Origin: Spirochaetales bacterium
GTDB lineage: Bacteria > Spirochaetota > Spirochaetia > DSM-27196 > SLST01
Length of the DNA: 13,293 nt
Assembly (NCBI GenBank): GCA_030642995.1
Contig: DAOWMR010000028.1
Location: 1 to 13,293, forward strand
Direction of reading: 5' to 3'
The position numbers and the translations under genes are program-made. Position 1 is the first letter of the stretch; every line of letters begins with the position of its first letter. Shown here piece after piece: positions 6,937-13,293 of this stretch. The notes beneath the pieces are model-generated. The model was not told the origin of the DNA. It saw only the letters and a list, made by a program, of their open reading frames with translations, and did no database searches.

Positions 6937-7794
6937 TTACGCGCTTCTGGTGGTCAATTGCTGGATATTCAGAAGGAACCATGTGAGAAGACGCCTGAAT
7001 CTGTCCCGTTGAATGTCCGTGAGTTGGGCCGGCAGTTCGCCGAATGCCTCCTCGGCAGATTCAACCTCTTTCCGAGAGAGCGGAATCCGCCGACCAACAA
7101 GTTCAGCCTCCATGGTCCGCGATCGCAGGAGGGTTCGGCCGCTCGCCGTGCCGTTGAGTCGAATCTCCTCGACAATGCCGTTGCTTACTCGTACCAATCC
7201 ACACACGGTCAATGGTTCAGACTCCGGCGAGAGTTCGGTGCCGAACCGACGGAACATCTGTCCGCTCCACGGTTGGAGGGGAACGCGTACTCGCGTGATG
7301 ACCTCTCCCGGCTTGAGATCGAGCCGGCCATCGGAAAGGTGAAATCGGGACACCGGAAGCCAGCGAACGCCACCCTGGCGTCTGAGCTCAATCCGAGCTT
7401 CGAGCAGAATGAGAACCGGGACGGCCGTCATCAAGCGAGCCGGGATGGCCAGATTGCCGCCGATCGTTGCAATACCTCGCACCGCAGGAGGCCCTATGCT
7501 GCTCAGTGCGACATAGAGTGCCCGCGGGATGTTCTGTTCTCCGAGTTGCAGCGTACGAGCAATTGTCATACCGGCGCCGAGTTCGATCGTGCGCTCGGAT
7601 CGTGATACGCGGCGCAGATCCTGAACATCCTGAATTGACAGCACGGTGGACGGCAATTCCAGGAACCGACCGGGCCGGTGACTGAGAATGTAGGTTCCCC
7701 CTGCGTACAGTAGAGCCGAGGGTGTCCGACGGTAGAGCTGAAGCAACTCGCTTAGCGTGTCCGGGAAGTAGACGGTGGGGTTCCTATCTTCCAC
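6937..7794 (-). CDS. FAD-binding subunit of a xanthine dehydrogenase-like complex
   Basis: This is the medium subunit of the molybdenum-hydroxylase family (CoxM/XdhB type), which passes electrons from the iron-sulfur subunit to an acceptor through FAD. I prefer the GTG at 7794 (285 aa). It has GGAGG seven bases upstream and overlaps the previous gene by 11 bp, whereas the longer TTG start at 7833 has no such support. The FAD-site signatures are AGGT (31-34 in this numbering) and VRGIATIGGNL (105-115). Length and the two-lobed layout fit the family. The first motif is AGGTY rather than the common AGGTD. The usual small-residue, proline and aspartate stretch after GGNL is replaced by AIPARLM. 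FAD binding is plausible but the pocket looks altered. It is the last gene of the antiterminator/sugar/hydroxylase-like run. Confidence 0.88.
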   Translation of the reverse strand: MEDRNPTVYFPDTLSELLQLYRRTPSALLYAGGTYILSHRPGRFLELPSTVLSIQDVQDLRRVSRSERTIELGAGMTIARTLQLGEQNIPRALYVALSSIGPPAVRGIATIGGNLAIPARLMTAVPVLILLEARIELRRQGGVRWLPVSRFHLSDGRLDLKPGEVITRVRVPLQPWSGQMFRRFGTELSPESEPLTVCGLVRVSNGIVEEIRLNGTASGRTLLRSRTMEAELVGRRIPLSRKEVESAEEAFGELPAQLTDIQRDRFRRLLTWFLLNIQQLTTRSA

Positions 7795-8266
7795 GGCGAA
7801 GCCTCCGCTCGCGGTTCTCCGCTGCGTACTCAATCGCCTGGATCAGTCTCTGGTGGGTTGTACACCTGCACCACGCGCCGGCAAGGGTGTCCTGAATTGC
7901 CTGTTTGGTTGGATTCGGACTTGACGACAACAGAGCATGGATGGACAGGAACTTGCCGGCTGCGCAGAATCGGCAAGGCTGGGCCTCGGCCCGTGCGAAT
8001 CCCCGTTCTATGTCCTGATACTCGCGGGTCTGCATCAGACCTTCAATGGTGACGACGTCTGAACCGTACACCTTGAACGCAGGGATGAGGCAGGATGGGG
8101 CAAGAGAACCGTTGAAGAGTACTGTGCATGAGCCGCATTGGCCCAGGAGACACCCAGGTCGTGCTCCGCGGAGCCCGAGCTTGAGCCGGAGCAGATCCAC
8201 GAGGAGATCCGATGCCTGCACGTCCATCTCCGTTGGCTCGCCGTTCAAGGTAAAGTGGATGGTCAT
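7784..8266 (-). CDS. 2Fe-2S subunit of a xanthine dehydrogenase-like complex
   Basis: This 160-aa small subunit (CoxS/XdhC type) carries two 2Fe-2S clusters. The N-terminal plant-ferredoxin-like cluster has C39, C44, C47 and C59 (GCLLGQCGSCTVL, then SCLIPA), a full set. The C-terminal helical cluster has C98 and C101 (PCRFCAAG) and C133 and C135 (WCRC), so all eight cysteines are kept. The surroundings are changed: the family normally reads QCGFCTPGM and LCRCTGY, but here it reads PCRFCAAGK and WCRCTTH. The lost Gln-Cys-Gly context lies next to the molybdopterin in known structures. The ATG at 8266 overlaps the stop of the large-subunit gene as ATGA, with GGAG five bases upstream. Electron transfer is plausible; contact with a molybdenum cofactor is less certain. 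Confidence 0.92.
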   Translation of the reverse strand: MTIHFTLNGEPTEMDVQASDLLVDLLRLKLGLRGARPGCLLGQCGSCTVLFNGSLAPSCLIPAFKVYGSDVVTIEGLMQTREYQDIERGFARAEAQPCRFCAAGKFLSIHALLSSSPNPTKQAIQDTLAGAWCRCTTHQRLIQAIEYAAENRERRLRRGR

Positions 8267-10356
8267 TTTTGCTCCAGGTACCCGTGAATCAGCTCGGGAT
8301 TGGTCGGGATCTGATCCATGTACCGGCCTGTCGCCTGGCTGACGGCCGCCGCAAGAGCTGCCGGCACGCAGTTGTACGGCAGAGAACCGACTCCCCGCGG
8401 TTCGCGGGTCGTTGATGGCAGGAACGATATGTGGACGCCGGGCAGTGATGAACTGTTGGTGTTGCGATAGGAGAGGTAGCTGCGAGTGTCAATTGCTCCC
8501 CGCTGGAACCGCACAATCTCGTGGGTCGTCCATTCGAGCGCCTGGTACACCCCCATCTCCAGTGATCGGCGCGCCTGGTCTTCGTCAATAACATGCCCGG
8601 CGTCTACCGAAAGCCAGATATCCTTCACCCGGGACTCAAAGGTTACCGGATCCACCGAGACCTCAACGACGGCTGCTCCCAGAGAATAATGCGGGAACGG
8701 TTGGCCGGTCAGCGTTGTCGTGTCCCAGGAAGCGTTCCGGGGTACTCGGTAGCTCCTGCGGACCTCTATGGGCAACGGGCTCCGAAATCGGCGGCGTTGG
8801 ATGGTGGCGCAGGCTCCGACGATGAGGCGACCTGAGATCGCAATGGATCGAGACAGCGTGGACGGGCCGGAATCAGGAGCTTCACCGGTGCGGCCGGCTT
8901 CCAGGCGAACGGCACTCCGTTCAAGGCCCAGCCCCTCGGATACCAGTGACATCCAGTAACTCCGCAACGTGTCGCTCCGTGGTACGGTTGAGGTACGCAG
9001 AACCGCAGTACCGTCGGTTTCGAGCTCCACCGCGATGCCTGAAGCGTAACTGGATTCATTGGAGCCGGCAAATCCGTTGCCCTCGGCAGCAACTGCGAGA
9101 CCGATTCCGTGGGTAGCCATGTTTTGTAGTGGGCCATCGTTGCGGCGCTTCTTCTGGAGCTCGTAGGCAGCCGCTTTCCGGGAGAAGTCGCTTTGGTCTA
9201 CCGCCGAGGCAATCGCGCTCGTTATCGCCGTGGTCTGTGCCTTGAACGCTCCAGTTTGGACGGAGCCGAGTTGCTTTACTCGCCACTGCACCGGATCGGC
9301 GCCGGTGATCTCAACAATGCGGGCAGCGTGAGTCTCGGCGGCAAAGTGGGTTGCGGCCGTACCAAAACCACTCATGACGTTGAGCGGCGGGAGATTCGTC
9401 CGGACCACGCGAATGGAAACCGACAGATCATCGCAGTCATAGAGACCGAGCGCCGTTGCCGCAAGTCGATCGACCATCTCATTGGTGAAAAGCGGGTAGG
9501 CGCCGCAGTTGTACGAGATCTCAACCTTCGCCGAGCACACGGCTCCCGCCTCATCTATGCCGGTGAGATGGGTCACGACGAACGGGGCACGTTTTGTGGT
9601 GAACTGGAAATCCTCCAGGTTGGAGTAGACCAGCTTGACCGGCAGGCCGGTTTTCTGCGCCAGAAGTGCAGCATGTGTGGCGACGAGAGAGGGATACCAG
9701 AGCTTGCCGTCCAGATCCACTCCGGTGTCCGTTGCGGCAATGATGCATGCCTCCGGCTTGATGGAGAGATTGTCCGCCACAGTCCGACGGACGTGGTATG
9801 GCCACTGTGTCGCACATTGAACGACGACCGAACCGTCGGGCCGGAGGTCGGCGACGGCCCCCTGCGGTTCATTGTACATGTGCTCCTGTATTCCCGTTCG
9901 GTAGGTTCCCTGGACGACCTGGTCGCTGCCTGCGAGGCCCGCATTTGCATCCCCCCGGTGTCCGGTTACGGATCGGGCTATTTGCGACTCGTCGGCCGGC
10001 GGAAACTGCAGCGACGGCGACAATTCATCATACTCCACCGACAGGCGACGGCTTGCAGCAACCACGTCCATCTGGGAAGGGCCCGCGATCAAGGCGACCG
10101 GTTCACCCGCATATCGGCACACTTCGGCAACGAGGATGGGCATACACTCTCCGCCGATGCACATCTCGTTCCGGCCGGGGATGTCGGCGGCGGTGAGAAC
10201 CATCACGTCTGCGGGTATATCGGAAGTGTCTACCGAAAGTAGTCTGGCATGGGGATACGGCGATCTGACGGTGGTGGCGTAGAGCATACCTTTGATGTAG
10301 ATGTCGCTGACAAAGTCACCCCTGCCTCGAAGCGCCTGTCTGATTGTCTTGGCCAT
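8263..10356 (-). CDS. Xanthine dehydrogenase-like large subunit with degenerate cofactor motifs
   Basis: This 697-aa protein belongs to the aldehyde oxidase/xanthine dehydrogenase large-subunit family. Family landmarks are GMLYATTVRSPYPHARL (23-39), QEHMYNEPQGAVA (157-169), LVATHAALLAQKTGLPVKLV (224-243), TTKRAPF (253-259) and the C-terminal GVGS...PAALAAAVSQATG region. The motif order and YNEPQG wording resemble the XdhA-like dehydrogenases. Three functional motifs differ. GGGFGGKE reads GVDLDGKL (212-219). FRGFGAPQ reads MSGFGTAA (327-334, starting at VMSG), with Ser329 in place of the substrate-positioning arginine. GVGE reads GVGS (655-658), with Ser658 in place of the catalytic glutamate. 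The middle GQG motif is also missing. It is shorter than the usual 750-790 aa. It may bind an altered or no molybdopterin; its substrate is unknown. The ATG at 10356 starts five bases past the aminotransferase stop. Confidence 0.88.
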   Translation of the reverse strand: MAKTIRQALRGRGDFVSDIYIKGMLYATTVRSPYPHARLLSVDTSDIPADVMVLTAADIPGRNEMCIGGECMPILVAEVCRYAGEPVALIAGPSQMDVVAASRRLSVEYDELSPSLQFPPADESQIARSVTGHRGDANAGLAGSDQVVQGTYRTGIQEHMYNEPQGAVADLRPDGSVVVQCATQWPYHVRRTVADNLSIKPEACIIAATDTGVDLDGKLWYPSLVATHAALLAQKTGLPVKLVYSNLEDFQFTTKRAPFVVTHLTGIDEAGAVCSAKVEISYNCGAYPLFTNEMVDRLAATALGLYDCDDLSVSIRVVRTNLPPLNVMSGFGTAATHFAAETHAARIVEITGADPVQWRVKQLGSVQTGAFKAQTTAITSAIASAVDQSDFSRKAAAYELQKKRRNDGPLQNMATHGIGLAVAAEGNGFAGSNESSYASGIAVELETDGTAVLRTSTVPRSDTLRSYWMSLVSEGLGLERSAVRLEAGRTGEAPDSGPSTLSRSIAISGRLIVGACATIQRRRFRSPLPIEVRRSYRVPRNASWDTTTLTGQPFPHYSLGAAVVEVSVDPVTFESRVKDIWLSVDAGHVIDEDQARRSLEMGVYQALEWTTHEIVRFQRGAIDTRSYLSYRNTNSSSLPGVHISFLPSTTREPRGVGSLPYNCVPAALAAAVSQATGRYMDQIPTNPELIHGYLEQK

Positions 10357-10361
10357 CTTAC

Positions 10362-11567
10362 TCAGCGCCTCAATGCATCATCGCCGATCCGGATGACCTC
10401 ACGAATGACTCGCCGGACCGACTCTTCGTGAAGGCCTGGATAGATCGGCAGGCTGATTGCCGTCTGGTATGCTCTCAATGATACCGGAAAGTCCTCGGCC
10501 CGCAAGCCGTAGCGGTCCCTGTAGTACGGCATCACGTGAAGCGGGATGTAGTGTACGGACGTACCAATGCCGCGCTCGGCGAGTCTCCGGATGAACTCGT
10601 TGCGATCGATTGTCAGGCGGTCGGGATCAATACGGATGATGAACAGATGCCAGCTACTCTCACCGGAGTCAATTGGGAGCCGCAGGTAGTCTCGTTCGAG
10701 AAGCCCCGAAAGGTAGGTGTGAGCGATCTCCCGGCGTCTGTGTGTAAGCCGTGTGGATTTCTCGAGCTGAACCCGGCCGATGGCCGCGAGGATATCGGGC
10801 ATGTTGTACTTATAGCCCGCCTCCACAACCTGGTACTCCCAGTTCGGTCGTGATGATGTGTATCGATCCCAGACCTCGCGGTCAATTCCATGGAGCCTCA
10901 TCACCGTCATACGGCGGGCAAGAGCATCGTCGTCGGTCACGATCATGCCGCCCTCCCCGGTGGTGAGGGTCTTGGTAGCATAGAAGCTGTACACGCCCAC
11001 CTCGCCGATGGTTCCGAGCGGTTGACCCGCGAAAGTCCCGGGAAAGGCATGGGCCGCATCTTCCACGACCCGGACTCCGGCCCCCGCACAGTGCTGCATG
11101 ATCTCATCCATCCGGCACGAATGCCCGCCGATATGAACCGGGATTACTGCTGTAACGTCCGGATTATCGTGGAGCGCCCCGGCGAGCTCGTCGGGATCCA
11201 GATTCAGATCGTCTTCCCGTACATCAACGAACAGCGGGTCTGCATCGAGGTACCGAATGACCTCGGCTGATGCGGTGAAGGTGTAGGGCGTGGTTACGAC
11301 CCGGTCGCCGCGCGAAACGCCGACCGCTTCCAGAGCCAGATGAAGACCGGCTGTTCCGGAGTTGACGGCGATTGCGTGTCGGGCGCCCACGGCGGCAGAG
11401 AACTCACGTTCGAACGCCTTGCATTCCGACGCCGTGGTGAGCCACCCGCTGCGCAGCACACGGAGAACGGCAGCCTCCTCGCGTTCGTCAATCGCCGCGC
11501 GGGCGAATGGAATGGAGTGATTGGCTTCGGATGAGCCCCGCTCGGGGCGCTCAGTACTCCGGTTCAT
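10362..11567 (-). CDS. DegT/DnrJ/EryC1/StrS family PLP-dependent sugar aminotransferase
   Basis: This enzyme class transfers an amino group to the keto carbon of a nucleotide-activated 4-keto or 3-keto sugar. The 401-aa product is of family length. Using the ATG at 11567, the motifs are NSGTAGLHLAL (69-79, phosphate pocket), VEDAAHA (168-174) with the Asp that holds the PLP ring nitrogen, and the Schiff-base Lys199 in FYATKTLTTGEGG. The C-terminal HYIPLH and LSLPIYPGL-type end is typical (here SLPIYPGL). A longer reading from 11687 is rejected because the extra 40 residues run through the preceding gene and are not family-like. The chosen start overlaps the dehydratase 3' end by 17 bp, with GGAG ten bases upstream. 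Next to a 4,6-dehydratase, it probably makes a 4-amino-4,6-dideoxy sugar (inference). Confidence 0.94.
   Translation of the reverse strand: MNRSTERPERGSSEANHSIPFARAAIDEREEAAVLRVLRSGWLTTASECKAFEREFSAAVGARHAIAVNSGTAGLHLALEAVGVSRGDRVVTTPYTFTASAEVIRYLDADPLFVDVREDDLNLDPDELAGALHDNPDVTAVIPVHIGGHSCRMDEIMQHCAGAGVRVVEDAAHAFPGTFAGQPLGTIGEVGVYSFYATKTLTTGEGGMIVTDDDALARRMTVMRLHGIDREVWDRYTSSRPNWEYQVVEAGYKYNMPDILAAIGRVQLEKSTRLTHRRREIAHTYLSGLLERDYLRLPIDSGESSWHLFIIRIDPDRLTIDRNEFIRRLAERGIGTSVHYIPLHVMPYYRDRYGLRAEDFPVSLRAYQTAISLPIYPGLHEESVRRVIREVIRIGDDALRR
11533..11552. other. GC-rich hairpin at the dehydratase stop codon
   Basis: GCCCC (11535-11539) and GGGGC (11544-11548) pair around a four-base loop, extended by GAG/CTC with a two-base bulge. 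It overlaps the dehydratase stop and lies just inside the aminotransferase reading frame. No T-run follows, so it is not a terminator. It might slow translation or transcription at this junction, where the upstream antiterminator could matter. Confidence 0.3.
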
Positions 11568-13026
11568 CCTCACGGATCTCCAGTGTCGGCACATAGTGGG
11601 CAAGCATCTTGCGGAGCCCACGACGGTTTCTGAAATTCTCATCGTGTTCCGGGTTCCGGAAGCAGAAGTCTCGCAGAGAGTCGACAATCTCGTCCACCTG
11701 TGCCACCAGGCCCTGGTACCCTTCGGCGCGGTTTATCCGTGGAAGGTCGGTGGGTTCCGGGCGTTCGGCCGGGTCGTAGAGCTCTTCAGTGACCTTCTCG
11801 CCCGGCCGCATTCCAATGAACTCAAAATAGATGTCGGTCTCGGGTTCAAATCCGTAGAATCGGATCATCTGTTCGGCAAGGTCACGGATCTTCAGCGGTT
11901 CTCCCATGTCCAGGAGGTAGAGTCGACCGGCCTCTCCGACACCACCGGCCTGGAGCACGAGTGACGAGGCCTCGGGAATCGTCATGAAGTATCTGCTCGT
12001 GTCGGGGTGAGTCAGGGTCACCGGGCCACCCTTGAGAATCTGCTTTCGGAACAGTGGAATGATACTGCCGCGCGATCCGAGGACGTTACCGAACCGCACG
12101 ACGATGAACGCCTGAGTGTCGGTGGGTTGAGCGAGAACGAGGGCTTCGGCAATTCGCTTCGATGCCCCGTAGGCGCAGACCGGCTCCACCACCTTGTCGG
12201 TGCTGATCATGACGAACCGTTCGACCTCGGATTCACGACACGCCGAGATCAGGTTGTCGGTTCCGAAAACATTGTTCTTGACCGCCTCAACAGGGTTGGC
12301 CTCCATCATTGGAACGTGCTTGTGAGCGGCGGTGTGGAAGACAACATCCGCCCGTAGTCGCTTGATGAGGAAGTGCATGTAGTCTCTGTCCTGCAGTTCA
12401 CCGATGACCGGAACAATTGTTGCCCGTTCCCCGACGCCTTCCTCCTGCAGAATCCTGAGTTCCCGATCCACGTCATAGATACTGTTCTCTCCGTGCCCGA
12501 ACAGATAGAGGCGCTCGGCGCCTCCGGAGAGAAGCTGACGGGCAAGTTCGCTGCCGATGCTGCCTCCGGCGCCGGTGATGAGCACGCGCTTGCCGCGGAG
12601 ATAGGAGAGGCTCGATTTAAGATTCATGTGAACCGGATCGCGTGCGAGAAGATCTTCCGGGTCAATGTTCCTCGCCTGGATCAGGTGGGCCTCACCGTCA
12701 ACGATCTGAGCGACGGTAGGGACAATTCGGATCTTTACGAATCCGGCCCGAACGAGCAGAAGGTAGATCTGCTTCAGGCGATCCCGGGCGACGCCGGGCA
12801 TTGCAATGAGCGCCTCGTTTGCCGGAGTACGCTGGAGAAGGTCAACCACGTCGTCTATCGGGCCGAGGACCGGGGTACCGTCGATCCTCGTTCCGATCTT
12901 TTCCGAATCGTCATCGAGAAAGGCCACCACCTCGCCCAGGATACCTTTCCGGCGGATCTCCGCGGCGATCGAAGCGCCGGCAAATCCCGCGCCGATGATG
13001 TAGATACTATTTGCACGCTGCTTCAT
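11551..13026 (-). CDS. Nucleotide-sugar 4,6-dehydratase, soluble CapD/FlaA1-like
   Basis: Members convert UDP-N-acetylhexosamine to the 4-keto-6-deoxy sugar, the first step towards amino sugars of surface polysaccharide. The 491-aa product has two Rossmann folds: an N-terminal one with IIGAGFAG (10-17), and the SDR catalytic one with TGAGGSIG (151-158), HTAAHKHVPMME (231-242), ISTDK (274-278), YGASK (286-290), RYFMTIPEA (345-353) and RPGEKVTEEL (407-416). The large relatives (WbpM, PglF, CapD) begin with four membrane helices; none is seen here, so it should be soluble. It also has the standard Tyr286 and Lys290 (SYK type), whereas many large members carry Met at the tyrosine position. The ATG overlaps the antiterminator stop as ATGA, so translation is coupled. 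Sugar substrate cannot be read from the sequence. Confidence 0.93.
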   Translation of the reverse strand: MKQRANSIYIIGAGFAGASIAAEIRRKGILGEVVAFLDDDSEKIGTRIDGTPVLGPIDDVVDLLQRTPANEALIAMPGVARDRLKQIYLLLVRAGFVKIRIVPTVAQIVDGEAHLIQARNIDPEDLLARDPVHMNLKSSLSYLRGKRVLITGAGGSIGSELARQLLSGGAERLYLFGHGENSIYDVDRELRILQEEGVGERATIVPVIGELQDRDYMHFLIKRLRADVVFHTAAHKHVPMMEANPVEAVKNNVFGTDNLISACRESEVERFVMISTDKVVEPVCAYGASKRIAEALVLAQPTDTQAFIVVRFGNVLGSRGSIIPLFRKQILKGGPVTLTHPDTSRYFMTIPEASSLVLQAGGVGEAGRLYLLDMGEPLKIRDLAEQMIRFYGFEPETDIYFEFIGMRPGEKVTEELYDPAERPEPTDLPRINRAEGYQGLVAQVDEIVDSLRDFCFRNPEHDENFRNRRGLRKMLAHYVPTLEIREDEPEY

Positions 13027-13293
13027 GAGTTTGCGTCAACCACCTTCCGGCCGTGAGTGTCCGGCGCCAACAGCTCAAATCCGAAATCGACGAGAAAGCT
13101 TTCGTTGTAGAGGTCCAACCGGACCTTTGCCCGTTGCTTGCGCTTGTCGACCTTCACGATCATCCCCTCGAGCCCCTCAAGCGGGCCGTGCAGCACCCGA
13201 ATTCGTTGGTTCTCATCCACCGTCACGGTGCTCTTTTCGATGATCCCCCCGAACTTGACGAAGTGCGCCACGATCTCTTCGTCCCTGCCGGTC
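13023..13293 (-). CDS. loaP: NusG-family specialized antiterminator, LoaP-like (C-terminal part)
   Basis: Only the last 89 or so residues are in the window; the NGN domain lies beyond the right edge. The visible part reads TGRDEEIVAHFVKFGGIIEK and then a KOW domain, with the turn GPLEGLEGMIVKVDKRKQRA. The FGGIIEKST-like linker and the GPL.G.EG..KVD..K motif are what I associate with LoaP. LoaP is a NusG paralogue that binds an RNA hairpin in the operon leader and lets RNA polymerase read through terminators in long polysaccharide or antibiotic operons. RfaH or UpxY-type relatives are alternatives. A GTG at 13271 is an internal codon, not the start. The stop overlaps the next ATG (ATGA), so it is the leading visible gene of the operon and likely controls it. 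Confidence 0.8.
   Translation of the reverse strand, partial: TGRDEEIVAHFVKFGGIIEKSTVTVDENQRIRVLHGPLEGLEGMIVKVDKRKQRAKVRLDLYNESFLVDFGFELLAPDTHGRKVVDANS

Noticed and set aside
9193..10242. Plus-strand open frame of 349 codons
   Set aside because: It is antisense to the hydroxylase-like large subunit, which shows family motifs throughout; I treat it as a shadow.
11568..11687. 40-residue N-terminal extension of the aminotransferase
   Set aside because: The extension lies within the dehydratase coding region in another frame, is not family-like, and an in-frame ATG at 11567 fits the normal length.
1..13293. CRISPR array, tRNA genes, complete mobile element
   Set aside because: No regularly spaced repeats, cloverleaf sequences or integrase/transposase genes were found by reading both strands.

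Overview
The window holds nine genes or gene parts, all on the minus strand, plus a gene-poor, partly degenerate stretch at positions 1-744. The organism is a bacterium with moderately high G+C, frequent GTG/TTG starts and Shine-Dalgarno translation. My best guess is a free-living spirochaete (Spirochaeta-like). It rests on a LoaP-type antiterminator beside polysaccharide genes and on general gene flavour, so it is only a moderate-to-low confidence inference.

From right to left, in the direction of transcription, the first block (13293 to 6937) is one tightly packed run of six genes. They are the C-terminal part of a NusG-family antiterminator (LoaP-like), a soluble CapD/FlaA1-type nucleotide-sugar 4,6-dehydratase, a DegT/DnrJ-type PLP aminotransferase, and the three subunits of a xanthine-dehydrogenase-like protein (large, 2Fe-2S and FAD subunits). 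Junctions are ATGA overlaps, overlaps of 11-17 bp, or a 5-bp gap. All six are therefore probably co-transcribed and may all lie under the antiterminator. The dehydratase plus aminotransferase is the classic pair for making 4-amino-4,6-dideoxy sugars for surface polysaccharide.

The most notable observation is in the xanthine-dehydrogenase-like trio. The fold-level signatures are clear, but the residues that normally hold the molybdenum cofactor and do catalysis look replaced: GGGFGGKE reads GVDLDGKL, FRGFGAPQ reads MSGFGTAA, and the catalytic GVGE reads GVGS. The small and FAD subunits also have altered cofactor motifs. This may be a repurposed hydroxylase, unusually tied to a sugar operon.

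The second block (6933 to 745) is a housekeeping operon: dnaE (replicative DNA polymerase III alpha), a two-repeat YggT membrane protein, and recG (branched-DNA helicase). A well-formed promoter (TTTACA, 17 bp, TATAGT) sits in the 54-bp gap before dnaE. Spacings of 9 and 6 bp support co-transcription.

Beyond recG, positions 1-744 contain no gene I can name. I see two imperfect hairpins after recG, one of them built on GGAA repeats; a short minus-strand reading frame that looks like a frameshifted remnant; and two promoter-like elements pointing away from each other near 150-270.
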